Below are positions 25,363 to 33,079 of a DNA stretch of 41,310 nucleotides, piece by piece. The position numbers and the translations under genes are program-made. The notes below the pieces were generated by a model. That model saw only the letters and a list, made by a program, of their open reading frames with translations. It did no database searches and was not told the origin of the DNA. The DNA is from DAOMNN01 sp050486545 (GTDB lineage: Bacteria > Pseudomonadota > Gammaproteobacteria > Burkholderiales > Rhodocyclaceae): the NCBI GenBank assembly GCA_050486545.1, contig JBJHDM010000029.1, positions 1-41,310 on the forward strand. The letters are read 5' to 3'. How positions within the stretch are numbered: the stretch's first letter is position 1; every line of letters begins with the position of its first letter.

Positions 25363-25775
25363 GATTCCTTCCCCTGTCGGTAGCCTGCTTCCGCTCTGCC
25401 CGCGCCCCCATCGACCGTCGGCGCGGCGTCGAAGGTGCTCCACCCGCAATCGCGGCCGGTCGCAGGCAGACTCGACCGCTCCCGCCCCTGCAGGTGCAGA
25501 TGCGCCTTGGCGATGAAATGCGCAGTCACCGGCGCGGTCAGGAACAGAAAGACGGTGATGAGCACCTCATGGATCGACAGTTCCCCCTCGGTCGCGAGAA
25601 AGTACAGCATCGATGCGATCAAGGCCCCACCCACTCCCAGTGTAGTGGCCTTGGTGGGCGCATGCAGCCGCGTCATCAGGTCGGGCAGCTTGATCAGGCC
25701 CAGCGAACCGACCACGACGAACACGCCCCCGGTCACGATCAACAGCGAGATCAGCAGTTCCAGCATGAATGGCAT
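25359..25775 (-). CDS. phaG: K+(Na+)/H+ antiporter subunit G, Mrp system 2
   Basis: 138 residues with three membrane segments and the MrpG motif VVGSLGLIKLPDLMTRLHAPTKATTLG (about 21-47). A polar tail of about 45 residues follows HFIAKAHLH and has no family counterpart I recognise. Its last codons overlap the TTG start of the rluF-like gene. Start MPFMLELL, with GGGAGA upstream; 10 bases follow the mrpF stop. Confidence 0.92.
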   Translation of the reverse strand: MPFMLELLISLLIVTGGVFVVVGSLGLIKLPDLMTRLHAPTKATTLGVGGALIASMLYFLATEGELSIHEVLITVFLFLTAPVTAHFIAKAHLHLQGRERSSLPATGRDCGWSTFDAAPTVDGGAGRAEAGYRQGKES

Positions 25776-25785
25776 CCCGGTCTCC

Positions 25786-26055
25786 CTACTCGATCACGTC
25801 GCCGCGCAACACGAAGCGGCAGTAGGCCACGGTCGAGATGAACCCGAACATCGCGAACAGCAGGGCCGCCTCGAAATACACCGTCGTGCGCTGCTGGATC
25901 CCGAACAGGATGATCAGCGCGATCGTATTGATCACCATCGTATCGATCGCCAGCACCCGGTCCATGACGGTCGGACCGCTCACGAGCCGCCACAGGTTCA
26001 GCAACAGGGCCAGCGAAACCGCGAAGAAACCGAACAGCAAGGCCGATTCGATCAT
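25786..26055 (-). CDS. phaF: K+(Na+)/H+ antiporter subunit F, Mrp system 2
   Basis: 89-residue subunit with three membrane segments and the motif SGPTVMDRVLAIDTMVINT holding the conserved aspartate D38. Start MIESALLFGF with GGAGA upstream. It overlaps mrpE by 4 bases. A longer upstream frame is a shadow of mrpE. Confidence 0.93.
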   Translation of the reverse strand: MIESALLFGFFAVSLALLLNLWRLVSGPTVMDRVLAIDTMVINTIALIILFGIQQRTTVYFEAALLFAMFGFISTVAYCRFVLRGDVIE

Positions 26056-26570
26056 GGGAAGATCTCCTTCAGTCGCGCCTCGTAGCGCGTCTTCATCTGC
26101 AGCACCGCCTCTTCGGCGTCCGGTGCATCCAGGCAATGCACGAGCAGGCTGCGACCGTCGGCCGACAGATCGCTCGACACCGTGCCCGGCGTCATCGTGA
26201 TCGTCCCCGCGAGCACGGTGATCGCCTCGGGCGATTCGAGTTCGATCGGGACCGTGACCCAGCGCGTGCGCAGGGCCTCGGCCGGGCGGAACAGGATCAG
26301 GCGCGCCACCAGCACATTCGCGACAAGCACGTCCCATGCCACCAGCAGCATATAGGACAAGGCCTTGCCGTAGGCACGGATCGGCGGGCGCTCGGGCCAG
26401 AAGTTGCTGGTCAGGATCGGGATCACCACCCCCAGAAAGGTACCCATCACCAGACCGCCCATCGTGAAGCTGTTGAGCAGCAGCATCCACAGCAGGATCA
26501 GCACCACGGTCAGCAACGGATGAGGCAGCCAGCGCTGTACGAAACTGCGGGAGTCCTTCGCGGCTGCCAT
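26052..26570 (-). CDS. phaE: K+(Na+)/H+ antiporter subunit E, Mrp system 2
   Basis: 172 residues of the proteobacterial PhaE type: LPHPLLTVVLILLWMLLLNSF near the N-terminus, then SNFWPERP (about 55-62), and the cytoplasmic MrpE motif VLAGTITMTPGTVSSDLSADG (about 117-137). It is clearly different from the E subunit of system 1. It overlaps mrpD by 1 base. Confidence 0.93.
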   Translation of the reverse strand: MAAAKDSRSFVQRWLPHPLLTVVLILLWMLLLNSFTMGGLVMGTFLGVVIPILTSNFWPERPPIRAYGKALSYMLLVAWDVLVANVLVARLILFRPAEALRTRWVTVPIELESPEAITVLAGTITMTPGTVSSDLSADGRSLLVHCLDAPDAEEAVLQMKTRYEARLKEIFP

Positions 26571-28090
26571 CAGTACGCCCTCCCGTCACCCAGCACCGCC
26601 TGGAGATAACCGGCCGGCGCGAAGAGCTGGGCCACCGTCTGGTCCAGATAGGTCGTCACCAAGCCGGCGAACACGGTCAACAGGACCGTGCCGGCGAGCA
26701 GGAATCCGACCGCGACGAATGGCAGCGCATGCACCGGCCTACGACGCGTGCGGAAGCTCCCCTCGACCGAAGCGCTCTTCCAGAACAGGGTGCTGCCACC
26801 CCGTGCGAAGCCGAGAATCGCGACCAGCGACGTGGCCAGGATCAGTGCCCAGATCCAGACCACCGCCCCGGACTGGCGCACGCCGTCCAGGATCAGCAGC
26901 TTGCCGACGAAACCCGACAGCGGCGGCATGCCTGTCATCGCGATCGCCCCGAGGAAGAAGGCGCCGGCAATCAGCCCCCCCTGTGCGAACCGCGGCGCCA
27001 CGCTCAAGGCGTCGTCGTGCCCGGGACGCCGCTCGGCCACCAGATCGACGATCAGGAACAGGGCGCCGGCCGCCAGTGTGGAATGCAGCAGGTAGTAGAG
27101 CGCCGCGGCCATTGCCTGCGGCGTGAACACCGCCACCGCCACGAGCAGGGTCCCCATCGAACCGACCACTGCGAAGCTCACCATCTGGCCGAGGCTGCGC
27201 GCGGCCAGTACGCCGAGCATGCCCAACACCAGCGTGACCAGCGCCGTGGGCATCAGCCACGGGGCCGCAAGCCAGGACGCTTCGCCCGCCGCGTCGCCGA
27301 ACGCCAGCGTATAGACCCGGATGATCGAATAGGCGCCCACCTTGGTCATGATCGCGAACAGCGCGGCCACCGGGGCGGGCGCGTTCGCATAGGTCCCGGG
27401 CAGCCAGAACTGGACCGGCACGAGCGCGGCCTTGACCGCGAACACGAGCAGCAGCAATACGCCGCCGGTCTGCAGCAAGGCCTGGTCGGCGGGCGCGACC
27501 TCGGTCACGCGCACCGCCAGATCGGCCATGTTGAGCGTCCCGGTCACGCTGTAGATCAGCCCCACCGCCACGAGGAACACCCCGGACCCCACCAGGTTGA
27601 CGACGACGTACTGCACCCCCGCGCGCAGTCGCTGCCGCCCGCCGCCGTGGACCATGAGCCCGTAGGACGCGATCAGCAGGACCTCGAAGAAGACGAACAG
27701 GTTGAACAGGTCACCGGTCAGGAACGCACCGTTGATGCCCAGGAGCTGGAACTGGAACAAGGGATGGAAGTGTTGCCCGCGACGGTCCCACCCGTTGATC
27801 GCATAGAGCAGGACGAACAGGCCGAGCACGGCCGTGAGCACCAGCATGAGCGCCGCCAGCCGGTCGAGCACCAGCACGATGCCGAAGGGTGGCGGCCAGT
27901 TGCCCAGAGCGTAGATGCGGATCTCCCCGTCCGCGGCCATGCCCATCAGGATTGCGCCGAGCAGCAGCATCAACACCGTGGATGCCACCGAGAACGTGCG
28001 TGCGAGCACGATGTCGTGGCGCACCGCCAGCGCGATCAGCGGCGCCACCAGGGCCGGCAGCAGCAGGGGGAGGATGATCCAGTGGTTCAT
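26570..28090 (-). CDS. phaD: K+(Na+)/H+ antiporter subunit D, Mrp system 2
   Basis: 506-residue NuoL/M/N-like subunit with about 14 membrane segments. The conserved proton-path glutamate is E136 in FVFFEVLLIASYGL, and the lysine-helix region VKAALVPVQFWLPG and PVAALFAIMTKVGAYS are present. It overlaps mrpC by 4 bases. Confidence 0.95.
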   Translation of the reverse strand: MNHWIILPLLLPALVAPLIALAVRHDIVLARTFSVASTVLMLLLGAILMGMAADGEIRIYALGNWPPPFGIVLVLDRLAALMLVLTAVLGLFVLLYAINGWDRRGQHFHPLFQFQLLGINGAFLTGDLFNLFVFFEVLLIASYGLMVHGGGRQRLRAGVQYVVVNLVGSGVFLVAVGLIYSVTGTLNMADLAVRVTEVAPADQALLQTGGVLLLLVFAVKAALVPVQFWLPGTYANAPAPVAALFAIMTKVGAYSIIRVYTLAFGDAAGEASWLAAPWLMPTALVTLVLGMLGVLAARSLGQMVSFAVVGSMGTLLVAVAVFTPQAMAAALYYLLHSTLAAGALFLIVDLVAERRPGHDDALSVAPRFAQGGLIAGAFFLGAIAMTGMPPLSGFVGKLLILDGVRQSGAVVWIWALILATSLVAILGFARGGSTLFWKSASVEGSFRTRRRPVHALPFVAVGFLLAGTVLLTVFAGLVTTYLDQTVAQLFAPAGYLQAVLGDGRAY

Positions 28091-28449
28091 GGCGGATTCC
28101 GGCTCCCGGTCCCGCTGGTCCCGCCCGGGCCGACGAGATCCACGTGATCGTCGTCGCTCTCCAGCCAGGCTCTCAGTGCCATCACGACGATCACCGCGGT
28201 CATGCCGAAGGAAATGACGATGGCCGTCAGTACGAGCGCCTGCGGCAGCGGATCGGCATAGCCGGTAGCGGCCGGATCGATCACCGGCGGCAAGTGAATG
28301 GCCAGGCGCCCCATCGCGAACAGGAACACGTTCACGGCGTAGGTCAGCAACGCCAGTCCGAGCACGACCGGAAAGGTGCGTCCGCGCAACACCAGGTAGA
28401 TGCCCGCAGCCGTCATCACCCCGATCGCGCTGGCAACGAGGAATTCCAT
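28087..28449 (-). CDS. phaC: K+(Na+)/H+ antiporter subunit C, Mrp system 2
   Basis: 120-residue NuoK-like subunit. Three membrane segments, with LTYAVNVFLFAMGRL (about 35-49) and DPLPQALVLTAIVISFG (about 66-82) typical of the rhizobial PhaC type. The symbol here means the antiporter subunit, not PHA synthase. The start MEFLVASAIG lies directly after the mrpA stop with 1 base between. Confidence 0.93.
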   Translation of the reverse strand: MEFLVASAIGVMTAAGIYLVLRGRTFPVVLGLALLTYAVNVFLFAMGRLAIHLPPVIDPAATGYADPLPQALVLTAIVISFGMTAVIVVMALRAWLESDDDHVDLVGPGGTSGTGSRNPP

Positions 28450-28450
28450 C

Positions 28451-31306
28451 TCAAGCCTCCTTCGGTCCACCGGCCGCCTGTTCGGCCGGGTTCACATCCA
28501 TCGGCCCCTCGTTGACCGGAAGGTGGGCGGCGCGCCGCCCCAGCTTCGAGAGGTTGGCCAGCGCGAGCATCACTGCCCCGACCACGGTCAGGAACACCCC
28601 GACGTCGAAAGGCATCGCGCTCGTCAGCTCGAACTCGCCGACCACGGGCAGGCGGAAATAGTCGAACGCGCTGGTCAGGAACGGATAGCCCATGACCATC
28701 GCAGCAATCCCGGTGGCCGCGGCAATCAGTACCCCCGAGCCGATCATCGCGTGGTAGCCGACCCACATGCGCTGGGCCGCCCACCCGAATCCACTGGCCA
28801 TGTACTGCATGATCAGCGCGATCGCGACCACGAGGCCGGCGATGAAGCCACCGCCGGGCTGATTATGGCCGCGCAGGAAGATGTAGACGCCCACCATCAG
28901 TGCGAGCGGAAGCATCACGCGCGTGGCCACGACCATCATCATCGGATGCCGGTCGGCCGACTGGGGCTGGTCGGGTACCCAGGTCGCGAGCTTGCGCGCG
29001 ACCTGGCCGCGCAATGCCCCGTCGAGCAGCGCGAAGATCGCAAGCGCGGCGATGCCGAGCACGATGATCTCGCCGAAGGTGTCGAAGCCGCGAAAGTCGA
29101 CCAGGATCACGTTGACCACGTTGGTGCCGCCGCCGGCGGGCTTGGCCTGGGCGAGGTAATAACCGGAAAGCGTCGCAGCGTCCCGCGTCATCGCCGCCCA
29201 GGCCAGCGCGCCGATTCCCAGCCCGCCGGTGAGGGCGATTGCCCCGTCGCGCAGCCTGCGTGGCAGGCTGCTTTCGGCCGGCGTGTACTTCGGCAGGAAG
29301 TACAGCGCCAGCAGGATCAGGATCACCGTGACGACCTCTACCGAGATCTGCGTCAGCGCCAGATCGGGGGCGGACAGATAGACGAATCCGATCGACACGA
29401 TGAGACCCACCACGCCGATGACGATGACCGCCACGAAACGGTGGCGATGCAGGACCACACCGACCAGGCATGCACCCACCAGCAACGCCCACGCGACGAT
29501 CGCAACGGGTGCGGCCGGCAGCGTCTCGCGGGTCCCGGGCAGGTGGCTCGCCCCGAAGAACGCTACCATCCCTGCGGCGACCGCCGCGGCCAGCATGAAC
29601 GCCAGATAGCGCTGCAGCGAACCGTTGTGCAGGCCCAGCGCGATCAGCCGGCTCGCAGCCACGAGCGAGGCCACGCCTGCGTCGAACAGGACCTTGGCCT
29701 GCGGATGCGGTCCCGCCGCCCACACCCGGCGCACGAACGCATAGCGCCACAGCATCGTCAGGCCCGCCGCCAGGGCGACCGCCGACAGGAACAGCGCCGG
29801 GGTGAAGCCGTGCCACAGCGAAAGATGGAACTCGGGCACCGCGCCGCCGATCACCGCAGCAGCCGTTGCACGCACGAGCGCACCGGCGAAGGTTTCCGGA
29901 AACGCGCCGATGAGGACCACCAGCGCGACCAGCAGCGCCGGCGGCAGCCACAGCCCGGCCGGGGGATCGTGCGGCGGTCGCGGGTAATCGTCGCGACGCG
30001 GGCCGAAGTACACCTGGACGATGTAGCGGAACGAATACGCGACCGACAACACCGCGCCGAGGGTCGCGAACAGCGGCAAGATCCAGCCCTGGCCGGCCCA
30101 CGCGGTACGCGCCGCCTCCTCGAGCATCATCTCCTTGGACAGGAAGCCGTTGAACGGCGGCACGCCCGCCATCGACGCCGCGGCCACCATCGCCATCGTC
30201 GCGGTGATCGGCATCAGCATCAGCAGCCCGCCCAGGCGCTGGATGTCGCGCGTGCCCGTCTCGTGGTCGACGATGCCGGCGTTCATGAACAGGGCCGCCT
30301 TGAAGGTGGCGTGGTTGAGGATGTGAAACACGCCGGCGACCGCGGCCATTGGCGTTCCGAAGCCGAACAGCATCGTGACCAGGCCGAGGTGGCTGACCGT
30401 GGAAAACGCCAGCAGGCCCTTGAGGTCGTCCTTGAACAACGCGATTCCCGCAGCGATCACCATCGTCGCGAGCCCTGCGGTCGTGACCAGGTAGAACCAT
30501 GCATCGGTACCGGCCAGCACCGGCCACATCCGTGCCATCAGGAAGATCCCGGCCTTGACCATCGTCGCCGAGTGCAGGTAGGCCGACACCGGCGTCGGGG
30601 CGGCCATCGCATGGGGCAGCCAGAAATGGAACGGGAACTGCGCGCTCTTTGTGAAGCACCCCCCCAGGATCAGCACCAGTGCCGGCAGATACAGCGGGTC
30701 CGCCTGGATCAGTTCGCGGTTCTGGAGGATCACGGTGAGGTCGTAGGAGCCGACGATGCCGCCCAGGATCAGCATGCCGGCGATCATCGACAGCCCTCCC
30801 GCCCCGGTCACCGCCAGCGCCATGCGCGCACCCTGGCGCCCTTCGGGAAGATGCCGCCAGAAGCCGATCAGCAGGAAGGACGACAGGCTGGTCAGTTCCC
30901 AGAAGATCAGCAGCAGCAGCACGTTGTCCGAGAGGACGATGCCCACCATCGCGCCCTGGAAGAGCAGCAGGTAGGTGTAGAACACCCCCATCGGATCTTC
31001 CTTGGACAGGTAGAAGCGCGCATAGGCGATGATCAGCAGGCCGATGCCGAGGATCAGCCCGGCGAACAGCAGGCCGAGGCCGTCGAGGAAGAACGTGACG
31101 TTGAGCCCCAGGTCGGGCAGCCATGCCCAGCCGACCTGCACAACCTCCCCGCGCAGCACCGCCGGCACGTGCGTGAGCAGCAGCGCGAATGCCAGCAAGG
31201 TGACCGATCCGGTCGTGATCGCGCAAGCGTTCCTGCCGGCGCGAATCATCAGCGCGGGCAGGAACGCCCCGAGAAAGGGCAGCATCACGATCAGGGCAAG
31301 GCTCAT
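28451..31306 (-). CDS. phaA: K+(Na+)/H+ antiporter subunit A fused to B, Mrp system 2
   Basis: 951-residue MrpA with fused MrpB, like PhaA of Sinorhizobium. The NuoL-like part has E137 in LIFWELTSLSSFLL and K220 in KSAQFPFHFWLP. The DUF4040 region follows, then TNVVNVILVDFRGFDTFGEI and the MrpB domain with LRGHNQPGGGFIAGLV. The ribosome site before the ATG is weak. It is the first gene of the second Mrp operon, and all following genes overlap or nearly touch through mrpG2 and the rluF-like gene. Confidence 0.95.
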   Translation of the reverse strand: MSLALIVMLPFLGAFLPALMIRAGRNACAITTGSVTLLAFALLLTHVPAVLRGEVVQVGWAWLPDLGLNVTFFLDGLGLLFAGLILGIGLLIIAYARFYLSKEDPMGVFYTYLLLFQGAMVGIVLSDNVLLLLIFWELTSLSSFLLIGFWRHLPEGRQGARMALAVTGAGGLSMIAGMLILGGIVGSYDLTVILQNRELIQADPLYLPALVLILGGCFTKSAQFPFHFWLPHAMAAPTPVSAYLHSATMVKAGIFLMARMWPVLAGTDAWFYLVTTAGLATMVIAAGIALFKDDLKGLLAFSTVSHLGLVTMLFGFGTPMAAVAGVFHILNHATFKAALFMNAGIVDHETGTRDIQRLGGLLMLMPITATMAMVAAASMAGVPPFNGFLSKEMMLEEAARTAWAGQGWILPLFATLGAVLSVAYSFRYIVQVYFGPRRDDYPRPPHDPPAGLWLPPALLVALVVLIGAFPETFAGALVRATAAAVIGGAVPEFHLSLWHGFTPALFLSAVALAAGLTMLWRYAFVRRVWAAGPHPQAKVLFDAGVASLVAASRLIALGLHNGSLQRYLAFMLAAAVAAGMVAFFGASHLPGTRETLPAAPVAIVAWALLVGACLVGVVLHRHRFVAVIVIGVVGLIVSIGFVYLSAPDLALTQISVEVVTVILILLALYFLPKYTPAESSLPRRLRDGAIALTGGLGIGALAWAAMTRDAATLSGYYLAQAKPAGGGTNVVNVILVDFRGFDTFGEIIVLGIAALAIFALLDGALRGQVARKLATWVPDQPQSADRHPMMMVVATRVMLPLALMVGVYIFLRGHNQPGGGFIAGLVVAIALIMQYMASGFGWAAQRMWVGYHAMIGSGVLIAAATGIAAMVMGYPFLTSAFDYFRLPVVGEFELTSAMPFDVGVFLTVVGAVMLALANLSKLGRRAAHLPVNEGPMDVNPAEQAAGGPKEA

Positions 31307-31361
31307 GCGGCGTATCCGGGATGCGTCGTTTCGGAGATTTTCCCGGAGGTTTCCCCCCGAC

Positions 31362-31388
31362 GAACAAAGCCCCGGCGCAAACCGGGGC
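31362..31388 (-). terminator. Terminator after lutC, upstream of mrpA2
   Basis: A perfect 7-base GC stem (GCCCCGG/CCGGGGC, 31369-31388) with a 6-base loop is followed on the minus strand by TTTGTTC. It lies 75 bases after the lutC stop and 55 bases before the mrpA2 start. It may simply end the lut transcript, or act as an attenuator for mrp if the promoter-like site at 31411-31438 is real. Confidence 0.7.
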
Positions 31389-31410
31389 GTCCATTCAAAC
31401 CAATGTTTTC

Positions 31411-31438
31411 ATTCTACTGGATCGCCCGGGATCGAAAA
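31411..31438 (-). promoter_or_regulatory. Promoter-like site just before the terminator hairpin
   Basis: Minus-strand -10 TAGAAT (31411-31416) and a weak -35 TTTTCG (31433-31438), 16 bases apart. Transcription would start near 31404, and the first hairpin met would be the terminator at 31369-31388. Only the -10 is a good match, so this is tentative. Confidence 0.3.
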
Positions 31439-31462
31439 CTCCGCACTATCCCCAATGGCGAT

Positions 31463-32125
31463 TCAGGCCTTGCCCACCAGCAAGAGATGTACCCGATAGG
31501 GGCCGTGGGCACCCAGCACGATCGTCATCTCGATGTCACCGGTTCGTGACGGTCCCGATACGAAGTTGACCGCTCTCGGTAACATCGCGCCGCTTTCGGC
31601 ACGCAGCAGCGACCACGCCTCCTCCATGGCCGGAACGATCCGGGACACGGGCACCACCGCGATATGGGTTTCCGGCAGCAGGCTCGTCACGGCGGCCGTC
31701 TGTGGCCCCGAGCACAGCATCAGGGTTCCGGTCTCGGCGATCGCGCAGAAGCATCCCGTGATCCCGACCGCATCGTCGGCCGTGGCGCTGCGCGCAGTGA
31801 CTTCGAGCCCCGCCCCGTGCCAGTCCAGCGCGGCAAGCTCCGGCCAGACCACCGCCCGCCCGGGAAGGTCGAGCGACGCGAGGTAGCGCGCAACGGCCGC
31901 CGGCACCTCCTCGAGCGTATCGACCTCCTCGAGCGTGCTCGACATGCGGGCGGCCTCGGCCCGGAAACGAGCTGCCGGATCGGTCGCCGCTGGCGGACAC
32001 GGCCCGCGCGTCTGCGCCGCGATCACCGCGTCGACGGTATCGAGCGCCACGCCCCGGTTCTCCGGGTTGCGGCCGAGCGCGGCACGCACGCGCCCGAGAA
32101 TGTCGTCCCGTGCGGAATCCTTCAT
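31463..32125 (-). CDS. lutC: Lactate utilization protein C (LutC/YkgG)
   Basis: Small subunit of the LutABC L-lactate oxidation system, which converts lactate to pyruvate. The 220-residue protein has the LUD fold with SATADDAVGITGCFCAIAETGTLML and SGPSRTGDIEMTIVLGAHGP, the latter characteristic of LutC. In this operon it follows a dehydrogenase gene rather than lutB directly, with 3 bases between. Last gene of the lut operon before a terminator. Confidence 0.93.
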   Translation of the reverse strand: MKDSARDDILGRVRAALGRNPENRGVALDTVDAVIAAQTRGPCPPAATDPAARFRAEAARMSSTLEEVDTLEEVPAAVARYLASLDLPGRAVVWPELAALDWHGAGLEVTARSATADDAVGITGCFCAIAETGTLMLCSGPQTAAVTSLLPETHIAVVPVSRIVPAMEEAWSLLRAESGAMLPRAVNFVSGPSRTGDIEMTIVLGAHGPYRVHLLLVGKA

Positions 32126-32128
32126 GAT

Positions 32129-33079
32129 TCAGGCGAGCCGGTTGCGCGGTGCCCCCGCGACGAAGGCCTCGATGTTGTCGACAACCTGGTCGGCCAACCC
32201 CTGCATCGCGCCGGCCGACGCCCAGGCCATGTGCGGCGTCACGATCAGGTTCGGGATGTCGGGCGCGAGCAGGGGGTTGCCGTCGCGAGGCGGCTCCTGG
32301 GACAACACGTCGATGCCGGCACCCGCGACCACCCCCTGGCGCAAGGCATCGGCCAGCGCCTGCTCGTCGATCAGCCCGCCGCGCGAGGTGTTGATCAGCA
32401 CCGCATGGGGCTTCATCCGCTTCAGCTCTTCCGCGCCGATCATCCCGCGGGTCGCATCGTTGAGCGGGCAATGCATGGTATGGACGTCCGCTTCGCGCAC
32501 CACCGTCTCGAAGCCCGTATAGCCTTCGCGCACCGCCGCCGCGCCCTTGTGCTCGGCGAACAGCACCCTCATGCCAAAGGCCTCGGCCAGCCTGGCCACG
32601 CCCTGCCCCAGCCCCCCGCGCCCGTAGACCCCCAGCGTGGAACCATGCAGGTCGCGCACCGGATGGTCGAACAGGCAGAAGGTTTCGGCCCGGTTCCACA
32701 GTCCCTCGTGCACATCGGCGTCATACCGGAACAGGTTGCGACGCAGCGCCAGCATCAGCAGGATGGCATGCTCGGGGACGGTATGGACCGCATAGCCGCG
32801 CACGTTGGAGACGACGATGCCGCGTTCGGCGCACGCCGCCACGTCGACGTTGTCGACTCCGGTCGCGGACACCGCGACCATGCGCAGGCGGGGAAGCCTC
32901 GCCAGGTCGTTCGCCCTGAGCTTGAGCTTGTTCACGATCACGACGTCGGCATCGACCAGGCGCTCGCAGACCTGATCCTGCCGGGTCACGGGGTGGGCCA
33001 CCCACTCGTGCTCGAACGTGGGCGGGCGGAAGTCCGCCTTGATGGAATCCGCTTCGAGCAGCACGATGCGAAGGCTCAT
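32129..33079 (-). CDS. D-isomer 2-hydroxyacid dehydrogenase (glycerate dehydrogenase-like)
   Basis: NAD(P)-dependent dehydrogenase interconverting a 2-oxoacid and a D-2-hydroxyacid. The 316 residues have the dinucleotide motif GRGGLG (153-158) and the catalytic triad Arg233 (TSRGG), Glu262 (QEPP) and His283 (TPHMAW). The closest pattern I recall is hydroxypyruvate reductase/glycerate dehydrogenase, but D-lactate or another 2-hydroxyacid fits equally. It lies between lutB and lutC, overlapping lutB by 4 bases, so it should work with lactate or glycolate-type acids. The start is supported by GGAGACGG upstream. Confidence 0.88.
   Translation of the reverse strand: MSLRIVLLEADSIKADFRPPTFEHEWVAHPVTRQDQVCERLVDADVVIVNKLKLRANDLARLPRLRMVAVSATGVDNVDVAACAERGIVVSNVRGYAVHTVPEHAILLMLALRRNLFRYDADVHEGLWNRAETFCLFDHPVRDLHGSTLGVYGRGGLGQGVARLAEAFGMRVLFAEHKGAAAVREGYTGFETVVREADVHTMHCPLNDATRGMIGAEELKRMKPHAVLINTSRGGLIDEQALADALRQGVVAGAGIDVLSQEPPRDGNPLLAPDIPNLIVTPHMAWASAGAMQGLADQVVDNIEAFVAGAPRNRLA

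Noticed and set aside
28400..31549. A 1049-codon plus-strand frame opposite mrpA2 and mrpC2
   Set aside because: Same shadow pattern as above: the complement of hydrophobic codons, no start signal and no family resemblance.
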